A stretch of DNA of 64,000 nt, from NCBI GenBank assembly GCA_916048095.2, contig OU696572.1:6343362-6407361 (forward strand), given 5' to 3'. This document shows, one piece after another, positions 19,919-30,083 of the stretch. The translations under genes and the position numbers were made by a program. The stretch's first letter is position 1, and every line of letters starts with the position of its first letter. This stretch comes from Sacculina carcini. Taxonomy: Eukaryota; Arthropoda; Thecostraca; Sacculinidae. Below the pieces are notes generated by a model, which was given only the letters and a program-made list of their open reading frames with translations, did not search any database and was not told the DNA's origin.

Positions 19919-20758
19919 TCAAGGAAAATGAAGTTTGGAGTTGGGAAATTTGATGGAGAGGATTTTTCGACCGTTCATTATGAGATCTGGCAACATTCCC
20001 TGACTCAACGCATATTCCACGACCAAGTTGTTGTCATAGCCTTGTGCGTAATGCGCTATGACTTTTGCTTGATCGTAGGAAAACAACCATCGACCAAAGT
20101 CCTGCAGCGTATTCGGTCCGGAGAATACAAACTCATGCTGGTTAGTGCCGCAAACAGAGCAAGGATCGAAGATATTCTCGAAGCAAGCAGAACAGCAAAT
20201 CTGACACACGCAATAGTTGGGAACATGACGGTTAGTTTCAGGGATATTCATGCACTCGAAATCATAAAAAATATACAATTGCTTCTGATTAATTGCAGCA
20301 TGTTTAAGCGGCTGCAGAAAGCATCGGTGTGGGGTGGTGGAAACATCCTGCTTCGCGACCCGTTCCGTACAAAATGGACACAAGTATGTTCCACACACAT
20401 GGTGTTTCTTACTATCAGATTTGTACGTGACGTCACCACAAGTACGACATCCACGACGCACACAACAACGCACATTCTTGTGGGCCGCGAAACAAGAGGC
20501 TGAAATGAAATTCAAATTACAATCGGGACAGTGGACCAGAGCACCTTCCCTCACGCATTTTGTGGGTGATCCGCAGTCGTGGTAGCCCCCGGCACAGGTG
20601 TGTTCGTTTTTGTTTTTGTACGGTGTTTGACAGTGGTGGCAAAAGTGGTCTGTGTAAAGGAATGCAGTGATAGAGGTTATTACGTCAAAATGTTCGTGCG
20701 TGTGATACAGGTACAGGTGTGTGTTTCCCGTGCCGGAGGTGTGTACGTGTTTGTGCAT
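19919..20758 (-). pseudogene. Protein-primed DNA polymerase B, zinc-rich and exonuclease I/II region
   Basis: Cys/His clusters (CHHCQTPYK, CPDCNLNF, CPFC) typical of the N-terminal region of Polinton polymerases are followed by Exo I YIFYDFECM (Asp-x-Glu) and Exo II IAHYAQGYDNNLV. The usual Asn of the Exo II HN-x-x-x-YD block is Tyr here. The end NGRKILSIKF precedes a one-base frame change near 19920. Confidence 0.88.
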
Positions 20759-20905
20759 AAGTTCTGAAGATTAAATGTGTACTATGTAGTCGTGCAGGTG
20801 TTGTGTGAAAATGTCGACTTCCCTTGTCCCCATCCGTGCCGTCCAGTCCAGTTGCGATGCCATGCACAGTCGTTTCGCCTCCTCCTCAAACGAATTCGTT
20901 CTTTC

Positions 20906-21202
20906 CTACAACCTCTTCATGCTTTGGCGGTGTCGTGCACTTTTGTCTGTGTTGTTGTGTATGTATATGACAGCTGCCAGAGCTCGTGGGAGACAGTGAG
21001 TCCCGGCAATCCGAAAGAAACATTTCTTGTTGGTAAACCAGGACTTCACGTCCCCCTTGAGCTTTAGCCTAGCAGCGCCGTGAATGTCAATGTCCATGGT
21101 TGATTGTTGTTTGATGTGTGTGACTGTGAGGTGTAATGTGGAGTTGTTGCTGATAAATGACGCGTTTGACTGTGTGATGGATTCGAGCCTTGAAACAAAC
21201 AA
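20906..21202 (-). pseudogene. Protein-primed DNA polymerase B, extreme N-terminal piece
   Basis: A 98-codon frame with CFFRIAGTHCLPRALAAVIY, like the CLARAL-type block near the N-terminus of adintovirus/Polinton polymerases. Polymerase-like sequence continues in another frame through about 20770. In duplicate copy 2 a one-base deletion (near 34172) rejoins this region in a different frame, so the two copies differ in where the break lies. Confidence 0.65.
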
Positions 21203-21285
21203 CCAAATTCATTTTTTATTTGATTGTTTAATCTCGTAAATAAAATCTAGTAAATAAAACAAAATAAAAATACAAAAACGCTTAC

Positions 21286-21370
21286 CTTTTTGACAAAAGT
21301 GACGCGTCGAAATCTCTGCGCACTGACTCGACAATTTATATACGCTGGATGATGACGTCAGCGCATGCGC
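21286..21370 (-). promoter_or_regulatory. Putative polymerase promoter and 5' splice site
   Basis: On the minus strand: a CRE (tgacgtca, 21353-21360) next to gcgcatgcgc (about 21362), a TATA box gtatataaatt (21333-21343), and 50 bases later aaaag|gtaagcg, a strong donor at 21286/21285. This order fits a promoter with a short first exon driving the minus-strand polymerase gene. It is inferred from motifs only. Confidence 0.45.
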
Positions 21371-21450
21371 AGTATATCAAAAACATGCACCGGCATGCAC
21401 TCTTATCATACAACGTCATCAACTGCGCAGTACATCAAACCCATTCCCCG

Positions 21451-21764
21451 CCTGTCTGGCGCCATCTCAAGGTCACCTTGGCTGATGCAATACACACATC
21501 ATGATACCGTGCTGACGTCTGCGCATGCGCAGTGTATAAAACATTTCCCTACTGACTGACCCGTTTAAACACACTTGATAAATATTTTTAAATCAACTTG
21601 TTTTAACACAACTAATTACCATAACCTAATATAATAAACATTAATATACCAAATACGCGCGCCACAATTGTATCATGTGCGCCGCATTTAGCGTGCAAAA
21701 AACCCTCCCCCTCCCCCCTTTCCCCACTCTGTGCAAATGTCACAAAGTACCCCGGTCTACTACT
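21451..21764 (-). repeat. Polinton right terminal inverted repeat (314 bp)
   Basis: Reverse complement of the outer and inner parts of 12792-13953. It contains gcgcatgcgc (21521-21530) followed by tgtataaaac (21533-21542), reading outward, mirrored at the left end (13863-13872 with the TATA on the minus strand at about 13851-13858). It ends caaagtaccccggtctact. Confidence 0.85.
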
Positions 21765-21976
21765 TTTAGAATTAATGCACATGCCCCATCCTTCGATTAG
21801 TGACTTATTAAGTTAGTTGGGTGCAGTGAAATTCGTTTTCAATGTATGTACGTGCGTATTCACATGCGCAATCGAGCAATAGCGTAAATCGAGCAATAGT
21901 GTACTTATGCATGCAATGCCTGTAACGCCCACGGTGCTAGAAATACCGGGTTTTGGCACGCCCTGAGGTGTATTGC

Positions 21977-22033
21977 TGAATCAACGCATACTGACCGCAT
22001 ACTGACCAGATGTCAGTATGCGGTATTGATTCA
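21977..22033. repeat. Hairpin
   Basis: tgaatcaa...ttgattca outer arms with inner arms ccgcatactgac/gtcagtatgcgg; the inner left arm is partly duplicated. Present again in copy 2 (+13271). Confidence 0.7.
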
Positions 22034-22115
22034 TCTTGACTTCTCAGCTGCTTTCGATACTGCCAATCACTCGATTCTCATCCAAACCTTAAGCGATCTA
22101 GGTATAGGTGGTAAA
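22023..22115 (+). pseudogene. LINE reverse-transcriptase scrap
   Basis: Encodes [15 protein letters not shown] and LGIGGKVL, the RT block with the first catalytic Asp of non-LTR retrotransposons, from a different LINE than the one that follows. After about 22115 it runs into ttccttt repeats. Confidence 0.65.
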
Positions 22116-22534
22116 GTACTTTCCTTTTCCTTTTTCCTTTTTCCTTTTACTTTCCTTCCTTCCAAATATATTTTCCACAGAGACTGTTCTATAAAGCATT
22201 GTTTCATTAAATAGCGTTAGTTTATATAAACGTTTGTCAAAAAACACTTGGCCAACCAATTAACTTAAATTTTTCTGCTGTCAACATTTTCTGAATCTGT
22301 ACATTAATAAAACGAATTTAAAACGAGTTTTTTAAACATCATTGCATTTTTTAACAAAAACACGGTTTCTTAAAGAAACACATGTTTACTTATTGAATTT
22401 GTTTTGTTCTGCTGACAAATTATTTCAAATATCCACATCATTAAAACCATCTTTAAAAACTTGGGTTTTATCAATGAAAAAAACTTAAACCACCGGACCC
22501 GGATGCACTTTCAATCAGTCTCCTGGGATATTTA

Positions 22535-24560
22535 TTGATAACTATTTTTGTTGATATTAAATATTCAACTATCCATGTTGAGCTGACTCAACTCAAACGT
22601 TCTCAGCGATTTGAAAAAGATTGGCGTCGCACTCGCTCTGCTGCTGAATGGTCCGCTTTTTGTAAAGCGCGCACAACCTATCTAACTGCACTTTCTGCTG
22701 CTAAGCAATCCTATTATAAATATAAACTCGCTTCTTTATCCAAATCTAAAAAATGTCTATGGTTCACACTCAATACTCTTTCGGGTCGTCACTCACATTC
22801 CACAAACTGCTGCATCATTGCCTCTGAGCTGGGCTTGTTTTTCGCGGACAAAGTCAAATCTGCCCACGCAAACATTCCTCCTTCAAATAGTATCGTAAAT
22901 CATACTGTTTCTTCATCTGACATGTCATCCTTCAATCTTGTTGACCTCTCTGATATTCTATATCTTCTCTCTTCGGTCAAAATTTCATTTTCCCCTGCAG
23001 ATCCTATCAACTTTTAAGCCATCGGTCACTCCGTAGACCTGTTTGCTCCTTACTTTTTGCACATAATCAATCTATCATTAATTAAAATCTACTGTATTAA
23101 TTAATTAATTAATCATTATCTATCATTCATTAATTAATTAATTATCATTATCACGTTTTGCTCCATGGAGAGCTTTTTCCTGATAAACACGCTATAGTTT
23201 ATCCCATATTGAAAAATCCTACACTAGATCCTTCCTTGTGCAAAAATTATCGTCCTATTTCTATAATCAGCCTCACTTCTAAACTACTCGAATCTGTAAT
23301 ATTCTCACAGATCTCTCCAATCATCTACACTGCTTTGCATCCTCGTCAGTCCGGTTTCCGACCTTCTCATTCAACAGAAACTGTCCTTACCTCTGTCGCC
23401 GACAGCGTGTTTTCTCAGTTCTCTTATCGAAATTCCGTGTTAATAGCCATGCTGGATTTGTCCTCAGCGTTCGATCTGTTGTGCCATGATATCCTACTTG
23501 ATGACTTATCCCATATTGGTCTTACTTATACGGCTCTTTCACTTATGCGCTCTTTTCTATCAGGCAGGTCTTATTCTGTTAAATTCAACTCTGAGGTTTC
23601 TGATGCTATCCCATTGTCCTCAGGCGTTTCTCAGGGCTACATCTTAGGACCCATTCTCTTCAATCTTTACATGCCATATTTATGTTCTGTTTAGTCTCGC
23701 TATCCTGTGACTTTCCATATTTACGCTGACGACGCTAATTTGTCCACTGTCGTCACCCGACATTTATTTTATTTCTTCTTTATTTTCTGACATTTCATCA
23801 TGGGCGGCGTCTCGTCGTCTTTTAATTAATTCATCCAAGACAGAATTCATTGTATTCCACCCACCGCGGCTCACTCATCCTGTCCTCCCTTTTCCTATAC
23901 GTTCTTCCATGCGCAATTTGGGTGTCATTTTTTAATCATCTCTTAATTTTGTAAATAATATTTACTCAGAAGCTCGCTCCTGTCAACTAATCCTCCGTGC
24001 TCTCTATCCCATTCGCCCCTTTCTGGACCAGGAGTCTGCAATCAAGTTTATACAATCTCTTACATTTCCCCGCATTGACTGCTGTATTTCCCTCTATTTC
24101 AACACTCCTCGCTGTTTCTTAAAAGTTCTCCAATCGGTCCTGGATCAATCCTGTAGATTTGTGTTGTCCCCTCTTCCTTGCCGTCACACTTCTCAATATC
24201 TTTATCAATTTCGCTGGTTACCCATAATCCCACGTGTACACTACAAGATTGCCTGCATTATTTTCAAATTATTACATTGTATCGGTCAGCCTCATTATCT
24301 AGTTCGCCTTCTTTATCAGTCCTCACACTTGTCTCCTAGTTTCACTCGCCCTCTAAGCTGTCCTCGAGCTATAAATGAATCTTGCTGGTCGGCAAAATCC
24401 TTCTCTTTCTTCGCACCTCGCTTCTACAACTCGCTCCCCACTCACATCCTTCTTTCTTCTTCCTACGCTTCATTCGTCTTTCCCTACGCAAATACCTATT
24501 CTCTTTATTATTTGAACCTGTCACCCACTCTCTGACGCCTTACGCCAAACTATAATCCTC
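22535..24560 (+). pseudogene. CR1/L2-like LINE reverse transcriptase, degraded (copy A)
   Basis: Pieces at 22535-23017 (region before RT, WRRTRSAAEWSAFCKAR), 23158-23694 (RT: NYRPISIISLTSKLLESV, SGFRPSHSTETVL, MLDLSSAFDLL, SGVSQGYILGP) and 24161-24535 (C-terminal helical tail, YQFRWLPIIPR...PRAINESCWS). The segment between has several stops; the xxDD motif around 23720-23740 is in a shifted frame. A TTAA-rich microsatellite (23080-23150) interrupts the coding sequence. The same LINE lineage occurs at 28447 and 41718. Confidence 0.8.
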
Positions 24561-25200
24561 TATTGTCTCATCCCTTTTGTGATATATATCTATCTAAACT
24601 ATCTTTTCGCTTTCATCGTTGACTTGCTTACCTTGTGTTACTATACATGTTGCATGTTTATGTTGATGCTGCGACCGCGCCTCCTACTATCGTCGTGTCT
24701 CATTTTTGTGCTTGGCTCGCGTGTGTGTTATTTATATGCGCTATAAATATACGTTGTTGTTTTTGATGTTGTTGTTTGTTTTATATAATATTATCAAATT
24801 ATCTTTGAAATAAGACACGTAAAGATGTACAAAACATCAATTAAACTCATTTATATGTATTGAATTTCAACGTCCGATGACAATTTGGGTTAATTCTGAA
24901 AAAAAACATAAAAACAAAAAAACCTACAAAACATGATTTTTTTTCAAAAAATCGCATCCAAAAAAACGGGTGCTTTTGCATCTCTATGTGTGTGAGGCTG
25001 GGGTTGTGTGTGAGTGTGTATGTATATGTAAATTTTCACGATTGCAAACGAGATTAAACTGGATTGCTATTTCACATTTAGTAATTTTTCTTGGTCGATA
25101 CCATGTCTCTAGCCAATTTCTGATCGCTTCTATTCAGACAACTCAACAACTTCCCTACATTACGTAACGTTTCGGAGTTACCAGACTCCATCATCGGACA
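24561..25200. other. LINE 3' flank and Penelope 3' flank, no gene
   Basis: A/T-rich with poly(A)-like runs at 24900-24970. The stretch acgtaacgtttcggagttaccagactc (about 25165-25192) is like the 3' non-coding ends of Penelope elements and leads into the GIY-YIG fragment on the minus strand. Confidence 0.45.
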
Positions 25201-25960
25201 CAAATCACATGATAACACAATAACAACGCAAATACCAACACACAATCACTACAACATTCAAACAATTATTCACATGCTCTTTATGTCAGCAACCAGGTGT
25301 CACTCGTAGGTGCCATTGTTTGGTAGGTGTAAAAGTGGTGTTGGCTGGCTGTCGCAGGGGCGCGTCGAGCTTCGCTCCAACGGGGGGGCTCGGTGAGTTG
25401 GCAGAATACCGTTTTCTTCGAGCTGTGTATTCAGCGTCGGCTTCAGCTGGGTGATATATAACGCCTCTAACATACTCAATTGCCGTGCGTCCTTTTCGCG
25501 GGCCAAAAAATGTGTTCCTTCGACAATGTCGTGACGTGTGATTTTTCTGTCATGCGCCGAACTGAAATGCCTCTTGATTGCTCCGTTGTTGAGGTGGCAA
25601 GTCAGCCGCCGCGACAGCGCCGTCGTCGTCATGCCAATGTATGTGTGAGGTCCACACCCCTCGACGTTGCATTTAAATTGGTACACGACGTGATGCTGCT
25701 GCAGATGCACGGGCTTGTCACTCTCCGGCTTGTTTCGAAGAAACAAGTTTGCTGTTTTTTGTGTGTTGTAATAATTAACAAGTTTTCTCGAGTATTGTCG
25801 TCACACGCTGTCACATTTTTGGTCACAATATTTCTCATTACACGCTCGTCCACTCTGTGTGCTGTCGACATTATGTTTTTGTAGTATAATTGTATACACT
25901 TATCGCTTGGACTGGTCGACGCGTCCGTCTTGAAATGTTTGCTCAACGTCTCAGATATGA
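25200..25960 (-). pseudogene. Penelope-like element, 3' part with GIY-YIG endonuclease
   Basis: Minus-strand frames at 26012-25629 and 25746-25300. The first holds the linker after the RT (HRVDERVMRNIVTKNV). The second holds VVYQFKCNVEGC then HTYIGMTTTALSRRL (GIY-YIG module with its catalytic Arg) and SMLEALYITQLKPTLN, which supplies the catalytic Glu. The cut-down element lacks its reverse transcriptase. It joins the LTR sequence abruptly at 25960/25961 and carries a frame break at about 25740. Repeated at +13271. Confidence 0.82.
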
Positions 25961-26109
25961 CGCGCACGAACGCACAAAACACGCACGCCAGCACATACAC
26001 ACGAACATTCACTCCTCACATAAATCGCACAACCAATGAAACAGCTAATTATCAAATACTTACTCACACTGTATCAACAACAAAACATACAATATTCACT
26101 GCTGCCACA
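25961..26109 (-). mobile_element. Truncated 3' LTR of the minus-strand LTR element
   Basis: Matches 28297-28446 closely. The LTR start (minus strand tgtggcagcag at 26109) is preceded by a polypurine tract (caggtggagg). The far end of the LTR is replaced by the Penelope fragment at 25960. Confidence 0.8.
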
Positions 26110-26123
26110 CCTCCACCTGATTC

Positions 26124-27259
26124 TCAAGAATCACACAAGTAACACTGGCGCTGTTGACAAATTCTTTCGCTTCTCCGTAGTAGATTTTCTTCTAGCGCAG
26201 GTGCACAGGCCAAGGAAGATGTATCTAGCTCCAGCAGATTAGTTCCCCGAACCCATACGTTCAATGGAGATTCCCCTGACAGATACGCTCCAGCTTGTTG
26301 TCTTGAATGTGTCAATTTATGTTGTCTATATCGAGGTCTGACGTCGGCACAGTGGTGCAGAACGCCGCCAACCTCAATCGCACGCTCTGATATATCAGAC
26401 TTCACCACTCCTAGATCAGAAGTCTTGACGCATCGTGTCCCTGGATTTCTCACCCAAATATTTTCCCTGGGGCGATACCCGCTTCGTCGTTTCCTGGCAC
26501 TTGGTGCGCTTTTGGCTCCAATGTCAACGCTCTTCACTCGAGCGGTATGCCTATAAATCTTGTTTATCGGTGCTGAAAACCCCCGCACGTCGTCCTTAAA
26601 CGACACATTATACCGGTAAACTGCTTCCGGCACGGAGCAACGACAGCGAGCCGCAATGGCTTTGACCATCCTGTGGCACCGTTCTACGATGCCATTTCCA
26701 CGCGGCTCATAAGTCCAACGATAAAGAGGATTGGCATTCCATTCAACTAGGAACCTCCGGAGCTCTCGACTGCCGACCGCTGTGCCGTTGTCGAAAAATA
26801 CCTCATTAGGGGCACCGCGCTCTAGAAATACTTGATCCAGATGTTCAACAATACAGCGACTGTCATCTCTTCTCAGTAATTTCCATATAGCAAAGCGCGA
26901 TGGCCCACAGTCTATAATCGATAGATATGCCGCTCTTTGAACATGCGTTACGTCCACTGCGAGCCTATGCCAGTTTTTTCTCTCACAGATAAACCACCAT
27001 GTATCCCTTTAACTGGTGCCGGATTAATAGATCGACATGTCTCACGGACCACCGCTTGTGCGTCCCTCCTCGTTGCCAGCTCATTCCGTCTTCTTGAGAA
27101 GTATAAATGCCTTCGAACACCGAGATGTTCTGCTCTTTGGTACACGTCATTAACCTTTTCTCTACTCATTGGTTCCAGAGTCTCGGCAACACAGCACAAA
27201 GCTGACTTCCCTGTTGTCACTAACCGTTTTGGTGGCACTCGCGTCAACGTTGTCTGCAC
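26124..27259 (-). pseudogene. LTR-element integrase, broken
   Basis: The piece at 27259-26948 carries the zinc-binding region (EHLGVRRHLYF...SINPAPVK), with the finger residues partly lost. The piece at 26957-26124 (277 aa) holds the catalytic core: Asp in MDVTHVQ, Asp in VFFDNGTAV, Glu in GNGIVERCH. The two pieces overlap in different frames. The downstream IN tail includes NIWVRNPGTRC, also seen in the 60-kb relative. Protease, RT and RNase H are deleted between this and gag. Confidence 0.82.
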
Positions 27260-28002
27260 AGTTTTTCGAGCACGCTGAACTTATGTGTCCGTGAACTCCA
27301 CGAAACAGATGGACGAATTTGAAACAGATGGACGAATATCTCGCGTCATTTGATCTTATTCTGATACGTTGTGGACACGCCCGAGCCAGGTGTCCTGGCT
27401 TGTTGCAGACGAAGCATCTCAGGGATGACGACGGATTCAACTTTCGAGCAGGCGCGGTAGATAGCACTCCGGTTTCCGTTGTCTTACCAGTTTCAGACAA
27501 TATCACTCTCGCCCTGCCCACTATCTCCACGTCAGTCATCGAGTCCAGCTTCGCATTTGAACGAAGTGTATGTCTCACTGAAAAAAGCAAAGCACTTACG
27601 AAGGCGCATTTCAAAGCCACTGAGTCCGTTATGTTACACTTGGAACCCATTCGTCGGAGATCCGCCATCAACACATCCACACATTCACCCTCAGTCAGTC
27701 GTCGACTCACAAACTTATCATAGGCGGAAAAAGAGTCAGTTCCGAATGCTTTTTGAAGGACGTCTTCTATTTTATTCATGCTTAGCTGGTCTTCATCGGA
27801 AAGACCATCGACAACGGAATACGCGTCTCCTGTGACGCGCATCCCGGCCACTTGCGCCACATCACTGACTCCGCGCAGACGGCACATCTTCTTCATCTTG
27901 CTGATCCATTCCGTTGGGTCCTTACACCCGTCATATTCGGGGACGAGCCGCAAATCAAGGGCCGCGGTTGCCGAAATAGCTTGTGCTTTTGATTCTTCCA
28001 TG
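27162..28002 (-). CDS. gag: LTR-element gag with CCHC knuckle
   Basis: The frame is open from 28088; the likely start is the ATG at 28002 (MEESKAQAIS). The capsid-like part, DPTEWISKMKKMCRLRGVSD...SFSAYDKFVSRRLTEGECVD, aligns with gag of the 57-kb and 60-kb elements. One CCHC finger is visible (CFVCNKPGHLARAC); the second is degraded. The ATG lies about 20 bases upstream of the predicted LTR end, so gag may begin inside the LTR. The frame runs through a deletion into former integrase sequence. Confidence 0.78.
27970..27981 (-). promoter_or_regulatory. Candidate primer-binding site
   Basis: Minus strand agctatttcggc directly after the predicted LTR end. The plus strand reads gccgaaatagct, identical to nucleotides 1-12 of eukaryotic tRNA-Phe as I know it. 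The same motif is found at the same place in the 57-kb and 60-kb elements. Confidence 0.5.
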
Positions 28003-28446
28003 ATTTGCTCTTCCAACACTGATAAACACTGAAATGTATATATTGCAGAATAATGAAGATGAAGAAGGAAATTAACTTGCAGCAACACGATTCACAACAG
28101 TCAATGTACTACCACTAGCATACGCTCGCTATATCCCGTAAATCCCTGTCCCCGTACACGTCACATTCTGCACACCCACTCCCTGTCACCTCCCGACGCC
28201 GATTCCCCCAGGTCGCTGACCTTTACTTGCCCGCACACACGGCGCATGCGCAACACCAGCCAATAGCAACCAAGCACGCCTGTGACGTCACTAAGCACGC
28301 GCACGAACGCACAAAACACGCACGCCAGCACAAACACACGAACATTCACTCCTCACATAAATCACACAACCAATGAAACAGCTAATTATCAAATACTTAC
28401 TCACACTGTATCAACAACAAAACATACAATATTCACTGCTGCCACA
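27982..28446 (-). mobile_element. 5' LTR of the minus-strand LTR element (465 bp)
   Basis: Starts (minus) tgtggcagcag at 28446 and is inferred to end ...tgctttt-side aca at 27982 by analogy with the target-duplication-validated LTR at 57228-57669. The first 150 bases match 25961-26109. Contains a CRE-like tgacgtca and gcgcatgcgc near 28240-28290. Confidence 0.7.
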
Positions 28447-29450
28447 TAAACATACTCAGCGGCGTGCCGAAACTGTCTGGAGTAGAACTCGGTCTTCACA
28501 GGATTGGGAACTACTTTGCTTTGCCCGGTCGTCGTATGTTTCTGCATTACATATTGCCAAACAAGATTTTCACAAATCCAAACTTGCTTCCCTTTCCCGT
28601 TCTTCTAAATCTCTTTGGTCGTCTCTCAATTCTCTCTGGGGTATTCGATCTCCTTCTACCTCGTGTGATCTTACAGCCTCTCAGTTTGCGTCTTTTTTCT
28701 CTGCAAAAATTGATTCTGTTATTAAGAATATCCCTCCTTTCCGATCCTCCCTCTGTCATACTCGCACTTCCGAAAATTTTCCTTCATTTTCTTTTGTCTC
28801 TCTTCCTGACATTCTCCACCTTTTGTCCTCAATCAAGATGTCCCATTCTCCCTCGGACTCAATTAATTTTCGAGTTATTTCTGTGTCTCTTCTTTCTCTT
28901 GTGCCTTACCTTCTCCACCTTATCAACTCTTCTTTTCTGCATGGTGTTTTCTTGCCAGACAAACATGCTATTGTTCGACCCATTATAAATAAACCTACTC
29001 TTGATCCCACTGCTATCACCAATTACCGTCCTATATCTCTCCTCAGTCTTCCCTCCAAACTCCTTGAATCCGCTGTTTCATTGCAACTCTCTCCTTACAT
29101 CTCTAAATTCCTTGACCCGTGTCAATCTGGTTTCCGCCCTGCTCACTATACTGAATCTGTACTTATTTCCTTGTGTAATGACACCCTTTCACACTTCTCC
29201 TACCGTCAATCTGTCCTCTTGGTATTACTTGATCTGTCCTCGGCTTTTGATCTTGTTAGTCACCCTATTATTATTCGTGATCTTTCCTGTTTCGGTCTAT
29301 CTTCTTCCGCCCTTTCTCTTCTGAAAGCTTACCTCACTGATCGTAGTTACTCAGTTGACTTCAATTCCTCTACCTCTGCCCACTTCCCTCTTCGATCTGG
29401 TGTTCCCCAAGGTTCCGTCCTTGGCCCACTATTATTAAATCTTTATATGT
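28447..29450 (+). pseudogene. CR1/L2-like LINE reverse transcriptase, cut by the duplication junction (copy 1)
   Basis: Open frame (start within the adjacent LTR at 28373) encoding WSRTRSSQDWELL, NYRPISLLSLPSKLLESA, SGFRPAHYTESVL, LLDLSSAFDLVSH and SGVPQGSVLGP. It stops at 29450-29452 only because the tandem duplication ends here; the same gene continues in copy 2 past 42721. The first 25 codons of the frame are antisense LTR. Confidence 0.85.
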
Positions 29451-29457
29451 AGTCTTT
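29451..29457 (+). other. Duplication junction, 7-bp filler
   Basis: Bases agtcttt match neither flank: copy 1 ends ...ttatatgt at 29450 and copy 2 begins atggtagtct at 29458. The filler resembles nearby gtagtct, as in end joining with templated insertion. Confidence 0.75.
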
Positions 29458-29685
29458 ATGGTAGTCTAGTCCGTGCAGCGTGGCGGTCAAATACGTGAAA
29501 AGTATGCGCCGTTCAGGGCTGACAACCTGCCGTGGTGTGGGCAGTATTGTGTGCCACATATACCCGGACATCATGTCGTATATGGCCAGCTCCTTGACGA
29601 TGAGTTGCGATTCCTTATATTGAAACCCTTCGCAGTCGATAAGGATAACCATACCGTCTCCACAAGTCGATTGTTGACGTGTCAT
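29458..29685 (-). pseudogene. Exonuclease-like Polinton gene, 5' fragment (copy 2)
   Basis: Keeps the start and the DCE strand of 15835-16413, then ends at the junction after GLDYH. Confidence 0.8.
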
Positions 29686-30083
29686 TTGTCAGTGAAGCAC
29701 GCGACGAAATCTTGCAGATTCCAGCCGGCGTCAAACAATGACACAAATAGAGCACAGTAATGTCCGCACACGTCGGTCTCAGCAGCTTTAATGATGCGTG
29801 TGTTTACAGCACAACATTTATAACCTCCATGCTTGCTTATAAATTCGGTAAACGAAGGATGCCAGATGGGTGGGGTGGCAGATGAATCAAAGAATTGAAG
29901 AGTTTCACCCTCCCACGCAAATACCACCCAATGAAGACCGGGTTGCCAGCGAGGTTGTACATTGACAATAAGAGACATGCGTTGGTTGGGCGAAAACGTG
30001 AAATGCCGCAACCGATCCGAGGCCCACACACCGCAAAATGTGGGCAAAACACTCAGCAATTGTTCTAGCTTGACAGCATTCAT
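29682..30083 (-). CDS. Adenain-like protease (copy 2)
   Basis: As 16410-16811. One residue differs (Ser to Gly in KHG-x-YKCC, away from the catalytic residues). His, Asp and Cys of the triad are retained. Confidence 0.82.
   Translation of the reverse strand: MNAVKLEQLLSVLPTFCGVWASDRLRHFTFSPNQRMSLIVNVQPRWQPGLHWVVFAWEGETLQFFDSSATPPIWHPSFTEFISKHGGYKCCAVNTRIIKAAETDVCGHYCALFVSLFDAGWNLQDFVACFTDK

Larger units (their letters stand above)
12792..21764 (-). mobile_element. Polinton/Maverick (adintovirus-like) element, decayed, about 9.0 kb
   Basis: The outer ends are inverted repeats (agtagtagaccggggtactt at 12792, its complement ending at 21764). Between them lie remnants of protein-primed DNA polymerase B, a double-jelly-roll major capsid protein, an adenain-like cysteine protease and an exonuclease-like protein, all on the minus strand, plus uncharacterised genes. 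That gene set defines Polintons. Known members are usually 15-25 kb; here integrase, packaging ATPase and penton were not found. The capsid N-terminus and polymerase C-terminus are fused by a deletion near 17635. No 6-bp target duplication is visible at the ends. The part right of 16186 is present again at 29458-35035. Confidence 0.88.
16186..29450 (+). repeat. Tandem segmental duplication, copy 1 (13,265 bp)
   Basis: Nearly identical to 29458-42721 (offset 13272, then 13271 after a one-base indel near 20900). I spotted about ten differences, for example at about 16555, 20821, 20900, 24588, 24898, 25536, 26269, 28892 and 29181. The breakpoints are inside the Polinton exonuclease-like gene and inside a LINE RT, so no element's own termini explain it. 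Confidence 0.95.

Noticed and set aside
12786-21770. 6-bp target duplication of the Polinton
   Set aside because: Flanking hexamers (attttg left, tttaga right) do not match, so no duplication is claimed.
27162-27260. Frameshift heptamer in the 28-kb element
   Set aside because: A gggaagt near 27205 on the minus strand is out of phase and altered; the region is at a deletion joint.
27319-28032. Plus-strand open frames of 84-134 codons
   Set aside because: They are antisense to the gag gene of the minus-strand LTR element and have no family signature; the same applies to 40590-41303.
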